A DNA stretch of 64,000 bases. It comes from a bacterium. GTDB taxonomy: Bacteria; Bacillota; Clostridia; Lachnospirales; Lachnospiraceae. The number at the start of each line of letters is the position of its first letter. The first letter of the stretch is position 1. Location of the stretch: the NCBI GenBank assembly GCA_004562765.1, contig SFRL01000009.1:13874-77873 (forward strand), read 5' to 3'. This document shows positions 1 to 8,843 of the stretch, in pieces. The position numbers were made by a program, and so were the translations under genes. The notes beneath the pieces were generated by a model that worked only from the letters and a program-made list of their open reading frames with translations, was not told the origin of the DNA and did no database searches.

Positions 1-616
1 GGATTCCCGGAAGTCCAAGCCGCTCACAGTTGGCATCCTCATTGATCACACCACCGTTCACCAGCGATTTCTCCTCGCAGTGATCCAAAAAAGGAAGATC
101 CAGCTTGGCAAGCATATGCATTGCATCCCTGCACAACTTGGTGCTCATAACGGACTTTCCGTCCTCACTGAAGGCGATCGCACCGTGTGCAGCCATGTCC
201 TCCATGTCTGTCAGCCGTTCGCCCTCCATGCCTACGGTAATGGCACCTGCCTGATAAATATGCACCGGTGTCACGCTCTTTCCCTTATTCAGCACGTAAC
301 TGAGTACATCCGAATTGTCTACAACCGGCTTTGTATTTGGCATTGCCATGATCGTTGTGTAACCGCCCTTTGCCGCTGCCGCCGCACCGGTCTCGATCGT
401 CTCCTTATCGGTCTGTCCCGGATCGCGCAGGTGCACATGCAGGTCGATAAAACCCGGCATGACATATTTGCCGGACGCATCTATCGTCTCATCCGCTTTT
501 TCCTTTAATTTTGTCCCGATTTTCTTTACAACCCCATCTTCAATATAGATGTCCGCAATTTTATCCGTATCGGTCGCCGGGTCCAATACACGACCGCCCT
601 TAATCATCAGTGACAT
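1..616 (-). CDS. pyrC: Dihydroorotase, N-terminal part (3' end outside window)
   Basis: Zn-dependent cyclic amidohydrolase of pyrimidine synthesis, converting carbamoyl-aspartate to dihydroorotate in the cytoplasm. About 205 residues are visible. The metal-site motif DLHVHLRDPG follows the early VMPGF segment, and MAMPNTKPVVD and DHCEE follow in the order seen in class I dihydroorotases. The start at 616 has GAGGAGGAG just upstream. The gene runs off the left edge, so the C-terminal catalytic Asp cannot be checked. It stands apart from hflX by about 100 bases that hold its own promoter. Confidence 0.93.
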   Translation of the reverse strand, partial: MSLMIKGGRVLDPATDTDKIADIYIEDGVVKKIGTKLKEKADETIDASGKYVMPGFIDLHVHLRDPGQTDKETIETGAAAAAKGGYTTIMAMPNTKPVVDNSDVLSYVLNKGKSVTPVHIYQAGAITVGMEGERLTDMEDMAAHGAIAFSEDGKSVMSTKLCRDAMHMLAKLDLPFLDHCEEKSLVNGGVINEDANCERLGLPGI

Positions 617-654
617 GTTTTCTCCTCCTCACTGCCGTGGCTTCGAATAAATAT

Positions 655-683
655 ATTTTATCATATGCGTCCCGGAATCGCAA
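655..683 (-). promoter_or_regulatory. Sigma-A promoter of pyrC
   Basis: On the minus strand TTGCGA (678-683) is followed after 17 bases by TAAAAT (655-660), about 40 bases upstream of the pyrC start. This is the only good pair in the hflX-pyrC gap. I see no PyrR-type leader or long untranslated region. Confidence 0.6.
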
Positions 684-718
684 CGCACTTTGCCCCTCTT
701 TTGCCGCATGCTCACAGC

Positions 719-1972
719 TCAATCCGTCTGCCCAAAAGCGGCAAGCGGATACAGTGCCCGCGGCACATATGCCTGTATGAAAATGCCGTCTGCACGGTAA
801 TCCTCCGTCACCAGTTCGCCCGCTGCGCGGATCTTTGCGAGAATACCGGTTTCCGTATAAGGGATCAGGCGCTCCATATAGATCTTATTCTCTCGCAGCA
901 TCGTTTCCAGTGTCTGCTTTACTTCTTCCAGACCCTCTCCGGTTTTTGCAGAGATGCGAAGTGTATGGTCCGCGCGGGCATCGTGCAGCGTCTCCGGCTC
1001 CGAGATCAGATCCTGCTTATTGAACAGCGTGAGTATCGGTTTCTGCTCTACCCCCAGACCCCGCAATGTCTCATATACGATATACATCTGCTTTTCCATC
1101 TGCGGGTTGGAGGCATCCACAACATGTATGATATAGTCCGCATATTTTGCCTCCTCCAGAGTCGAGCGAAATGCATCGATCAGATGATGCGGCAGTTTCC
1201 GGATAAAACCGACTGTATCTGTCAGTAAGATCTCCTGCTTCCCGGAAAGCTTTAACAGCCGTGTCGTGGGATCCAGTGTTGCAAACAGTGCATCCATCTC
1301 CAGCACATCCGCATCTGTCAGTGTATTGAGCAGCGTTGATTTACCCGCATTCGTGTAGCCGACGATGGCAGCTACCGGCTGATTCGCCCTTGTGCGGCGG
1401 CTACGCGTGACTTCACGGTGCTGGATGACCTCTGCCAGCTCTCGTTTGAGCTGAGAGATACGATTTGTGATCAGACGCCGGTCCATCTCCAGCTTTTTCT
1501 CACCCGGTCCTCTCGTTCCGATACCGCCTCCCAGCCTTGACATGGATCTTCCGTATCCTGTCAGCCTCGTCATCTCATAGCGTAACTGGGCCAGCTCCAC
1601 CTGTATCTTTCCTTCGCTGGTACTGGCTCTTCCTGCAAAAATGTCCAGAATGACCAGTGTGCGGTCCATGACTTTCGTGTCGAGAAGATCCGTGAGATTC
1701 CGCATCTGCGCCGGAGTCAGTTCGTCATCGCACACAACACCTGTCGCATCCATTTCTATTATCAGTTCACGAATCTCCTGCACTTTTCCCGTTCCCACAT
1801 AGGTACCGGGATGTCTGCGCTCCAGCTTCTGGATCACTGTTCCGACTGCAGCTGCTCCCGCTGTACGGACCAGTTCTGCCAGTTCTGCCAGCGAATCCTC
1901 CGTGTCATCGCCGTCCTGCTCACTGACGCCCACCAGGATCACACGCTCCTCGATCTTCTTATTTTCATGCAT
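719..1972 (-). CDS. hflX: GTPase HflX
   Basis: Ribosome-associated GTPase of the Obg-HflX superfamily, implicated in splitting stalled or stressed ribosomes. The N-terminal HflX domain carries the conserved GGIGTRGPGEKKLE stretch. The G domain shows G1 GYTNAGKST, G3 DTVGF, G4 NKQD and G5 ISAKTG. I chose the ATG at 1972 because AGGAAGG stands nine bases upstream; the in-frame ATG at 1993 directly follows the stop of the TPR gene and has no ribosome site. The product is 417 residues, a normal length. It is probably cotranscribed with the upstream TPR lipoprotein gene. Confidence 0.95.
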   Translation of the reverse strand: MHENKKIEERVILVGVSEQDGDDTEDSLAELAELVRTAGAAAVGTVIQKLERRHPGTYVGTGKVQEIRELIIEMDATGVVCDDELTPAQMRNLTDLLDTKVMDRTLVILDIFAGRASTSEGKIQVELAQLRYEMTRLTGYGRSMSRLGGGIGTRGPGEKKLEMDRRLITNRISQLKRELAEVIQHREVTRSRRTRANQPVAAIVGYTNAGKSTLLNTLTDADVLEMDALFATLDPTTRLLKLSGKQEILLTDTVGFIRKLPHHLIDAFRSTLEEAKYADYIIHVVDASNPQMEKQMYIVYETLRGLGVEQKPILTLFNKQDLISEPETLHDARADHTLRISAKTGEGLEEVKQTLETMLRENKIYMERLIPYTETGILAKIRAAGELVTEDYRADGIFIQAYVPRALYPLAAFGQTD

Positions 1973-1993
1973 AACTGATTCCCTTCCTGTCAT

Positions 1994-3127
1994 CTACTGT
2001 CCGGTGTTGTCTGCTCCATCCTCTGATACGGCATCCTCCCCGGATCCCTCTGCTGCTTGTGCTGCCTCTTCGGCCGCCTGTTTTTCCTCCTCGATCTGAT
2101 CAGCCACTGCCGTTCTCGTCTTTAAAAACAGATATTCTCTGGCTGCCTGTTCATCCTCCGGATAATCCAGCACATACTGCGCCATTTTATCCTTCGCCTG
2201 CTCAAACTCATACATCTGCTCCAGCGCAGCGATCTCGCCGCGGCGCAAAAGCTGCTCATTGGAAGGGTTCGTCGTCTGGAGCCCTTTCTGGTAATAAGCA
2301 CATGCATCAGCGTAATCCCCTTTTTCCATCGCCATATTTCCAAGTTCCTCTAAAACGACAGAATCATCTGCATGATTCTCAGCATAGGCTTTGTAATATT
2401 GTGTCGCCGTCTGTTCATCACCAAGCTGTTCTGCGGTCTGCGCCAGATACAGCTCGGCCTTGTCGTCCTCGCCTTCCTTCTGTTCGATCGCCACTGCCTG
2501 AAGAAGCTGCTCCTTTGCCTTTTCATAATCTCCCATTAGGTAATAAATGTATCCGCGGTTTGTCAGGTGATAACGCCCTTTTCCTTTCAGTTCCAGCGCC
2601 TCATTCAGATATTTCTCGCCCTCTTCCTTCATGCCCGCGCGGTTCAGATTTACATAAAGCTGAATATAGATCTCATAGTCCGCGTCGGCATACTTCGCCG
2701 CCTGCTCATAATCGGCAAGCGCTTTTTTCGAATCCCCCTGCTGCAGATAGAGATTTCCGCGAAGATAGTAAGCACTCGCATAACTCTTATCATAGGCAAG
2801 CACGGCATCACAGACAGCGATTGCCTCCTCTGGCTGGTTATTTAAATAAAGTGCCTCTGCCTTCTGCATACAGATATCCAGTTCCAGATTGCGGATCTGC
2901 CCTTTTGACTGGTCAAGCGCCAGTTGAAAATTATCGATCGCTTCTGCATAATTTCCCTCTGCCATCGCATTCATGCCGATCTTCCGGTAAGCCAGTGCAT
3001 TCTCCGTCTGTTTCTCTCCACATCCGGTGAGCATCAGTCCCATTCCGGTCAGGAGCGCCGCGGCGATGACTCTCCGCTTCAGTTTCTGTCTCTTTATCCT
3101 GATATTATTCTGTCTGTTTTTTGTCAT
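1994..3127 (-). CDS. TPR-repeat lipoprotein
   Basis: Predicted surface lipoprotein: a basic N-terminus, a hydrophobic stretch and the lipobox LTGC put the lipidated Cys at residue 36. The rest is tetratricopeptide repeats from about residue 45 to 340 (for example AEGNYAEAIDNFQLAL and GDYEKAKEQLLQAV), ending in an Ala/Glu-rich tail. Such proteins act as scaffolds for envelope complexes; no substrate can be inferred. The stop codon lies right next to the hflX reading frame, implying one transcript. A possible extended -10 (TGGTATGCT) lies upstream near 3193. Confidence 0.85.
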   Translation of the reverse strand: MTKNRQNNIRIKRQKLKRRVIAAALLTGMGLMLTGCGEKQTENALAYRKIGMNAMAEGNYAEAIDNFQLALDQSKGQIRNLELDICMQKAEALYLNNQPEEAIAVCDAVLAYDKSYASAYYLRGNLYLQQGDSKKALADYEQAAKYADADYEIYIQLYVNLNRAGMKEEGEKYLNEALELKGKGRYHLTNRGYIYYLMGDYEKAKEQLLQAVAIEQKEGEDDKAELYLAQTAEQLGDEQTATQYYKAYAENHADDSVVLEELGNMAMEKGDYADACAYYQKGLQTTNPSNEQLLRRGEIAALEQMYEFEQAKDKMAQYVLDYPEDEQAAREYLFLKTRTAVADQIEEEKQAAEEAAQAAEGSGEDAVSEDGADNTGQ

Positions 3128-3206
3128 TTTATTTTACTCCGTTTATCATTTTCAGAACCATATTCAAATTTGATACTGCTCTTCTTCTAGCATACCAAAA
3201 ATCTAT

Positions 3207-3235
3207 TTGCATTTCCATAGGAAATCTAATAGAAT
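3207..3235 (+). promoter_or_regulatory. Sigma-A promoter of ahcY
   Basis: TTGCAT (3207-3212), a 17-base spacer and TAGAAT (3230-3235). The leader to the start codon is only about 48 bases, too short for an SAH or SAM riboswitch, so regulation by such an element is not supported here. Confidence 0.7.
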
Positions 3236-3289
3236 AAGTATATCTGTTTTACAGTAAGAAAGAAATCACTTATTTACAGGAGGAAATCT

Positions 3290-4537
3290 ATGAGTTACGA
3301 AATTCGTGATATAAATCTTGCCGAATCCGGCGAACACAAGATTGACTGGGTCCGTAAAAACTGCCCGCTTTTGCGCTCTCTGGAAGAAGACTTTTCAAAG
3401 GAAAAGCCTTTCACAGGCATTCGCATCGCGCTCTCCATCCATCTGGAGGCAAAAACCGCATATCTTTGCAAGGTGCTCACAGCAGGCGGTGCCGAGATGT
3501 TCATCACAGGCAGCAATCCGCTCTCCACGCAGGATGACGTTGCAGCCGCACTTGTAAAGGCAGGTCTGAATGTATTTGCATGGTACGGTTCCACCGAGGA
3601 GGAATACAACCGTCATATCACAAAGGTTCTTGAAAATAACTGCAACATCATCATTGATGACGGCGGAGACCTCGTCAATATGCTTCACACATCCATGCGT
3701 GACCGCCTGCAGTACGTCATCGGCGGTTGTGAGGAGACCACGACCGGTATCATCCGTCTGGCAGCGATGGCAAAAGAGGACAAGCTGGCATTTCCGATGG
3801 TCATGGTAAACAATGCCGACTGCAAGCATTTGTTTGACAATCGTTACGGCACCGGTCAGTCCGTATGGGACGGCATCAACCGCACGACCAATCTGATCGT
3901 AGCCGGAAAGATCGTCGTTGTCGCAGGCTATGGATGGTGCGGTAAAGGTGTATCCATGCGTGCAAAGGCTCTGGGCGCCCGGGTCATCATCACAGAGATC
4001 GATCCGATCAAAGCCATCGAGGCAGTCATGGACGGCTTCGATGTCATGCCCATGCATGAGGCGGCAAAAGTGGGCGATTTCTTTGTCACCGTGACCGGAT
4101 GCGCAGGAGTCATCACCTGTGAAGATATGAAGGTCATGAAGGACGGCGCGATCCTTTGCAATGCCGGACATTTTGATGTGGAGATCGACATGGCAGGTCT
4201 GCGGGAAATGTGTACCGATTCCTATGAACAGCGTCAGAATATCATGGGCTACGCGCTGGATAACGGAAGAACCATTTATGTACTGGGTGAGGGACGTCTC
4301 GTCAATCTTGCATGCGGCGACGGTCATCCCGCCGAGATCATGGATATGAGTTTTGCGATCCAGGCACTCTCCGCTCGTTATCTGGTACAGCACGGAAAAG
4401 AACTGACTGAAAAACTGATCGTTGTACCCAAAGAGGTAGACAATGAAGTGGCTGTCCGCAAGCTGAATTTCCTTGGCAAAAAGATCGATAAGCTGACACC
4501 TGAGCAGGAAAAATACCTGTACTCGTCAGCAATTTAA
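3290..4537 (+). CDS. ahcY: Adenosylhomocysteinase (S-adenosyl-L-homocysteine hydrolase)
   Basis: NAD-dependent enzyme that cleaves S-adenosylhomocysteine to adenosine and homocysteine in the methyl cycle. At 415 residues it is the short form without the extra insert of many homologues. Seen: the NAD-binding GYGWCGKG, the substrate segment NNADCKHLFDNRYGTGQS, and NAGHFDVEID. ACAGGAGGAAATCT precedes the ATG. It is one of few plus-strand genes here, has its own promoter and ends at a strong bidirectional terminator, so it is monocistronic. metF at 37-38 kb belongs to the same one-carbon/methionine network. Confidence 0.96.
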   Translation: MSYEIRDINLAESGEHKIDWVRKNCPLLRSLEEDFSKEKPFTGIRIALSIHLEAKTAYLCKVLTAGGAEMFITGSNPLSTQDDVAAALVKAGLNVFAWYGSTEEEYNRHITKVLENNCNIIIDDGGDLVNMLHTSMRDRLQYVIGGCEETTTGIIRLAAMAKEDKLAFPMVMVNNADCKHLFDNRYGTGQSVWDGINRTTNLIVAGKIVVVAGYGWCGKGVSMRAKALGARVIITEIDPIKAIEAVMDGFDVMPMHEAAKVGDFFVTVTGCAGVITCEDMKVMKDGAILCNAGHFDVEIDMAGLREMCTDSYEQRQNIMGYALDNGRTIYVLGEGRLVNLACGDGHPAEIMDMSFAIQALSARYLVQHGKELTEKLIVVPKEVDNEVAVRKLNFLGKKIDKLTPEQEKYLYSSAI

Positions 4538-4545
4538 ATATGAAT

Positions 4546-4582
4546 AAAAAATGAGAAGCGATATAACCGCTTCTCATTTTTT
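4546..4582. terminator. Bidirectional intrinsic terminator
   Basis: A perfect 15-bp stem, AAAAAATGAGAAGCG against its complement, with a 7-base loop. The A-tract on one side and T-tract on the other let it serve both convergent genes, ahcY and the GGDEF/EAL gene. Confidence 0.9.
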
Positions 4583-7226
4583 ATATACTGCATTTTTTGC
4601 TCATCCGAAAACAATTCTTCCCAGCTTCTTTTGCCATATCCAGTGCCTTTTCCGCCGCCTGATACAACTCATCAAAATTCTTTCCGCAACTCGGAAATTT
4701 GCTGACACCACAGGAGCATGTCACCGGAATATCCTTCACCTCAAAAGCAAGCTGCGACTGCAGATGTGCCATGCGCACAAGCAGCTCCTCACCGTCCACT
4801 GCCGCGTTCATGAACACAGCGAAACGGTCACCACTGATACGTCCGACAACATCAATATCCCGGAAACAGCCCGACAACCGGTCCGCCACCTCGTGTAGCA
4901 CTTTATCAGCCATGGAGTATCCGTGTTTATTGACCAACTCTTTATAGTTATCAATATCAATACTGATAAAATAAAACTCCCGCTCCGGCGAATGTTTGAT
5001 ATGATCTGTGATACGTCGTTCCAGCTCCACACGATTCCACAATCCGGTCAGATAATCCTTGGTAGTGAGCATCTCCATCATGCGCATCTTGTCAAGGATC
5101 TCTTCCTCCTCATGCTTCATCTGCTCACCGCGCACAGACATGACACGGGTAAGGCAATCATGTATCTGCTCCTTGGAATACGGCTTTGTAATATAAGCAT
5201 CCGCACCTGCTGTCAGCACCTTGCCCACGGTATCGCCGCTGCCATGTGTGGACACGATGATGGGTATGCGATCCATCAGAGGATCTTTTTTGAGCTCACG
5301 GATAAGATCCGTCGCCTCCATGTCCGGCAAATGTGCATCCACCAGCACGACATCCGCACGCTTGATATGTTTCAGATACTGCAACGCAGCTCTTCCTCCC
5401 GTTGCCTCCACAATGGAAAAAGAATTTTTAAAATACTCCGTCAGCATCGCACGGTTTACAGCAAGACCGTCCACAACAAGCATCGTCTGAAATTCTCCTT
5501 CATGAGCTGTTGAAAAACGGATCGTCTGACCATCTACATCTTCCAAGGTCCTGCCTGATTTATGTAAAACTTCTTCAAACTCTCTGCACGGTAAAGGCTT
5601 TGAAAAATAGTATCCCTGCGCCAGATTGCAGTCCATGCCGCGCAGCAGATCCAACTGTTCCCGCGTCTCAACACCCTCGGCGATCACATACAGATTCATC
5701 CATTTGGCAAGACCAATGACAAAACTCAGTATGCTGCGTGAATTATCCGCTTCCGAATAATTCTGTACGAACTTCATGTCCAGCTTCAGGATATCGATCG
5801 GCATGGCAGCCAGCATATTCAAGGAAGAATAACCGCTTCCAAAATCATCCATTTCAATGACAAATCCGGCTTCCTTCAACTGCTCAACGATCTCCAGAAG
5901 CTGATCCGGATTCTCCACATAGGCACTCTCCGTGATCTCCAGGTGCAGATGTTTCGGCTCCAGTCCATGCTTGTGAACGATATCCAGCAGGATCTGCGGA
6001 AGATTCGGCTTGTACATATCCTTTCGGGATACGTTCACGGAAATCGGTACAAAGCAGTCATATTTGTCTAACCACTCACGGATCTTTTCACAGGTCTTGT
6101 CCCAGACAAACATGTCCACTTCCGTGATAAATCCGTTGCTCTCAAAAATAGGGATAAACTCAGCCGGAGACATGAACCCGTTCTGTGGATGCATCCACCG
6201 CACCAGTGCCTCTGCACCGGATAACGTCTCGGAGAAAATGTCATATTTCGGCTGAAAATATACCTGAAACTGATTCTCCATCAGCGCCTGTTCCATATCA
6301 TCAGTAATACGCTGCTCCATCAAAAGCTGCTTGCGCAGAGAATCGTCATAAAAACAAATTTCCGTCACATACTGACCCTTGATCTGGTTCGCCGCGATCT
6401 GCGCGCGATCACACATACTGCTGATCTCCATATCGCGGTCGCGGATCTCATACACGCCAAACTTCAGCGCAATCTTCATGTCCAGCGGAAACTTCTGCAT
6501 ATATTCGACCAGCTCCGTATGCCTGCTCTTGATATAACTGTATTCTCTCCGCTCTACCAACAGGAAAAAATGATCTGCATAGGAACGGGCGCAGATACAG
6601 TTTTTTGTATCCTCATAATGCAGAAGCATCTTGGCCAGATATGCCAAAAGTTCGTCTCCTGTCTCCTCACCGTAAGACTCATTGACAAGCTTAAACCGGT
6701 CAATGTCCAGAGCGATCATATTCCACTCAATATCTGTCTGCTCATGCAGGATCTGCTCCGCATGCTCGGCAAACGCTACTTTTGTATATAACCCGGTGAC
6801 CTCATCCCTCTGCAGCACATCGATCTTCTTACTTGCCTCGTTCATCATGATCACATTGGAAAGGCGATGCTTCAAAATGCCCTCGTTATAAGGCTTGGAG
6901 ATATAATCACTGGCTCCGAGGCGCAATGCCTCCAGCTCCGATTCATTGCCTTCCTTCTGACTCGTCACAAGTACCGGCACACGGGCAAGCAGCCCGCTGT
7001 CATTCATCTCGCGCAGCACTTCAAAACCGTCCATCACAGGCATCACAATATCCAGAAGCACCGCTGAAAGAGTCTCTCCCTTCTCCTCCAAAACGTCAAG
7101 CGCTTCCCTGCCATTGTTCGCCATGAGCAGCTCATAATCATTTTTCAAAAAATCAGTTAAAATCATCCGGTCGATCTCCTGATCATCTACGATCAGGATC
7201 GTACGCTTTTGCTGCACCTGATTCAC
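4581..7226 (-). CDS. Composite c-di-GMP signalling protein REC-GGDEF-EAL-REC-GGDEF
   Basis: Soluble 881-residue signalling protein. Order: receiver (about 9-125, phosphoacceptor Asp59 in LLDIVMP), a GGDEF-like domain whose signature position reads RSYADHF, an EAL domain (about 310-560), a second receiver (about 590-705, VLVDAHLPD and ITKPYS) and a second GGDEF-like domain with SGDRF at the signature. The EAL domain keeps GAEALVRW, LEITES, DDFGSGYSS, KLDMKF and AEGVE, so it should be an active phosphodiesterase. Both cyclase motifs depart from GGDEF, so synthase activity is doubtful. No membrane segment. Start is GTG with GGAGAGGAG upstream; its own promoter is at 7325-7353. Confidence 0.9.
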   Translation of the reverse strand: MNQVQQKRTILIVDDQEIDRMILTDFLKNDYELLMANNGREALDVLEEKGETLSAVLLDIVMPVMDGFEVLREMNDSGLLARVPVLVTSQKEGNESELEALRLGASDYISKPYNEGILKHRLSNVIMMNEASKKIDVLQRDEVTGLYTKVAFAEHAEQILHEQTDIEWNMIALDIDRFKLVNESYGEETGDELLAYLAKMLLHYEDTKNCICARSYADHFFLLVERREYSYIKSRHTELVEYMQKFPLDMKIALKFGVYEIRDRDMEISSMCDRAQIAANQIKGQYVTEICFYDDSLRKQLLMEQRITDDMEQALMENQFQVYFQPKYDIFSETLSGAEALVRWMHPQNGFMSPAEFIPIFESNGFITEVDMFVWDKTCEKIREWLDKYDCFVPISVNVSRKDMYKPNLPQILLDIVHKHGLEPKHLHLEITESAYVENPDQLLEIVEQLKEAGFVIEMDDFGSGYSSLNMLAAMPIDILKLDMKFVQNYSEADNSRSILSFVIGLAKWMNLYVIAEGVETREQLDLLRGMDCNLAQGYYFSKPLPCREFEEVLHKSGRTLEDVDGQTIRFSTAHEGEFQTMLVVDGLAVNRAMLTEYFKNSFSIVEATGGRAALQYLKHIKRADVVLVDAHLPDMEATDLIRELKKDPLMDRIPIIVSTHGSGDTVGKVLTAGADAYITKPYSKEQIHDCLTRVMSVRGEQMKHEEEEILDKMRMMEMLTTKDYLTGLWNRVELERRITDHIKHSPEREFYFISIDIDNYKELVNKHGYSMADKVLHEVADRLSGCFRDIDVVGRISGDRFAVFMNAAVDGEELLVRMAHLQSQLAFEVKDIPVTCSCGVSKFPSCGKNFDELYQAAEKALDMAKEAGKNCFRMSKKCSI

Positions 7227-7324
7227 GGTTACTCCTCTCCGAATCTACACAAAAATCAATTCCCGCACATTATTTTTTGGTCAATTTGTAACAAAGTTGT
7301 AAAAAACATGTAAAATTACTTTAA

Positions 7325-7353
7325 ATCATACCACAAATTGCTCTGATATTCAA
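7325..7353 (-). promoter_or_regulatory. Sigma-A promoter of the GGDEF/EAL gene
   Basis: Minus strand TTGAAT (7348-7353), 17 bases, TATGAT (7325-7330), leaving a leader of roughly 90 bases. I see no clear terminator between asnS and this promoter. Confidence 0.65.
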
Positions 7354-7374
7354 CTGATCCCATCTTTTTTTTGG

Positions 7375-8766
7375 TTATAATTCACAATTATTCACCGTAC
7401 GGGGGAAAGGAATCACGTCACGGATATTACTCATGCCTGTCAGATACATCACGCAGCGCTCGAAACCGAGTCCAAATCCTGCATGTCTGGCGCTTCCGTA
7501 TCTGCGCAGATCCAGATAAAAGTCATAGTCCTCCTCTTTTAAACCGAGTTCATGAATACGTGCCAGCAGCTTGTCATAGTCATCCTCTCTCTGGGAACCA
7601 CCGATGATCTCACCGATACCGGGCACCAGACAGTCAACGGCAGCCACCGTCTTTCCGTCCTCGTTCAGCTTCATATAAAACGCTTTGATCTCCTTCGGAT
7701 AATCTGTCACAAATACCGGACGCTTGTAGATCTCTTCCGTCAGATAGCGCTCATGCTCTGTCTGCAGATCCACGCCCCAGGATACCTTGTACTCAAATTT
7801 GTCATTGTGTTTTTCCAAAAGCTCAATTGCCTCTGTGTAAGTCACACGGGCAAAATCTGACTCTGCCACATGATGCAGACGCTCAAGCAGTCCCTTATCA
7901 ATAAAACTGTTGAAGAAATTCATCTCCTCCGGAGCATTTTCCAGCACATAATTGATAATGTACTTCAACATCGCCTCTGCGAGATCCATGTCATCCTGCA
8001 GATCGGCAAATGCCATCTCCGGCTCGATCATCCAGAACTCTGCCGCATGGCGGGTCGTGTTGGAATTCTCTGCGCGGAAGGTCGGTCCGAAAGTATAGAT
8101 ATTCTTAAATGCCATTGCATAAGTCTCTCCGTTGAGCTGTCCGCTGACCGTAAGATTCGTGGGCTTACCGAAGAAATCCTGCTTAAAATCCACACTGCCG
8201 TCCTCGGTGCGCGGAATATCATTCAGATCCATCGTCGTCACCTGGAACATCTCGCCCGCGCCTTCACAGTCGCTTCCTGTGATCAGGGGCGTGTGCACGT
8301 AGACAAAATCACGCTCCTGGAAAAACTTGTGGATCGCATATGCGATCAGTGAGCGCACGCGGAATACTGCCTCAAACGTATTGGTACGGGGGCGCAGATG
8401 TGAGATGGTACGCAGGTATTCAAAGCTGTGCTTCTTCTTCTGCAGCGGATAAGACGGATTGGAAGGTCCCTCCACGACAACACTCGCTGCCTGAATCTCA
8501 AAAGGCTGCTTTGCCTGCGGTGTCTCCACCAGTTCACCTCTGACAATGATCGCAGCACCGACATTCAGTCTGCTGATCTCATCGAAATTGTCCAGTCCGT
8601 CACCATACACCACCTGCACCGGCTCAAAAAATGTACCATCATTGACAACGATAAAACCAAAATTCTTTGAATTGCGGTTGCTGCGCACCCAGCCACCGAT
8701 CGTCACCTGTGTGCCAAGGTACTTCTCTCTGTTGTGAAACAATTCTCTTACATTTGTTAAATCCAT
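7375..8766 (-). CDS. asnS: Asparaginyl-tRNA synthetase
   Basis: Class IIb synthetase charging tRNA-Asn. An N-terminal OB-fold anticodon-binding domain (about 1-105, GGWVRSNRNSKNFGF) is followed by the catalytic domain with motif 2 FRAENSNTTRHAAEFWMIE and motif 3 GFGLGFERCVMY. The 463 residues match the bacterial AsnRS length and the C-terminus PFPRT is typical of AsnRS rather than AspRS. AAAGGGGATAAGAACC precedes the ATG. The short gap to the upstream FKBP gene leaves no room for a T-box leader. Confidence 0.97.
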   Translation of the reverse strand: MDLTNVRELFHNREKYLGTQVTIGGWVRSNRNSKNFGFIVVNDGTFFEPVQVVYGDGLDNFDEISRLNVGAAIIVRGELVETPQAKQPFEIQAASVVVEGPSNPSYPLQKKKHSFEYLRTISHLRPRTNTFEAVFRVRSLIAYAIHKFFQERDFVYVHTPLITGSDCEGAGEMFQVTTMDLNDIPRTEDGSVDFKQDFFGKPTNLTVSGQLNGETYAMAFKNIYTFGPTFRAENSNTTRHAAEFWMIEPEMAFADLQDDMDLAEAMLKYIINYVLENAPEEMNFFNSFIDKGLLERLHHVAESDFARVTYTEAIELLEKHNDKFEYKVSWGVDLQTEHERYLTEEIYKRPVFVTDYPKEIKAFYMKLNEDGKTVAAVDCLVPGIGEIIGGSQREDDYDKLLARIHELGLKEEDYDFYLDLRRYGSARHAGFGLGFERCVMYLTGMSNIRDVIPFPRTVNNCEL

Positions 8767-8843
8767 GGTTCTTATCCCCTTTTTCTATTTTTTCGCGACA
8801 GCACGCTTCTGTGACAGCCGCATCTCTTTCAAGATTCCTATTT

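Noticed and set aside
3236..3289. SAH or SAM riboswitch before ahcY
   Set aside because: The leader from the promoter to the start codon is only about 50 bases and shows no conserved core.
3395..4393. 332-codon minus-strand frame opposite ahcY
   Set aside because: Shadow of ahcY, which has promoter, ribosome site and full family match.
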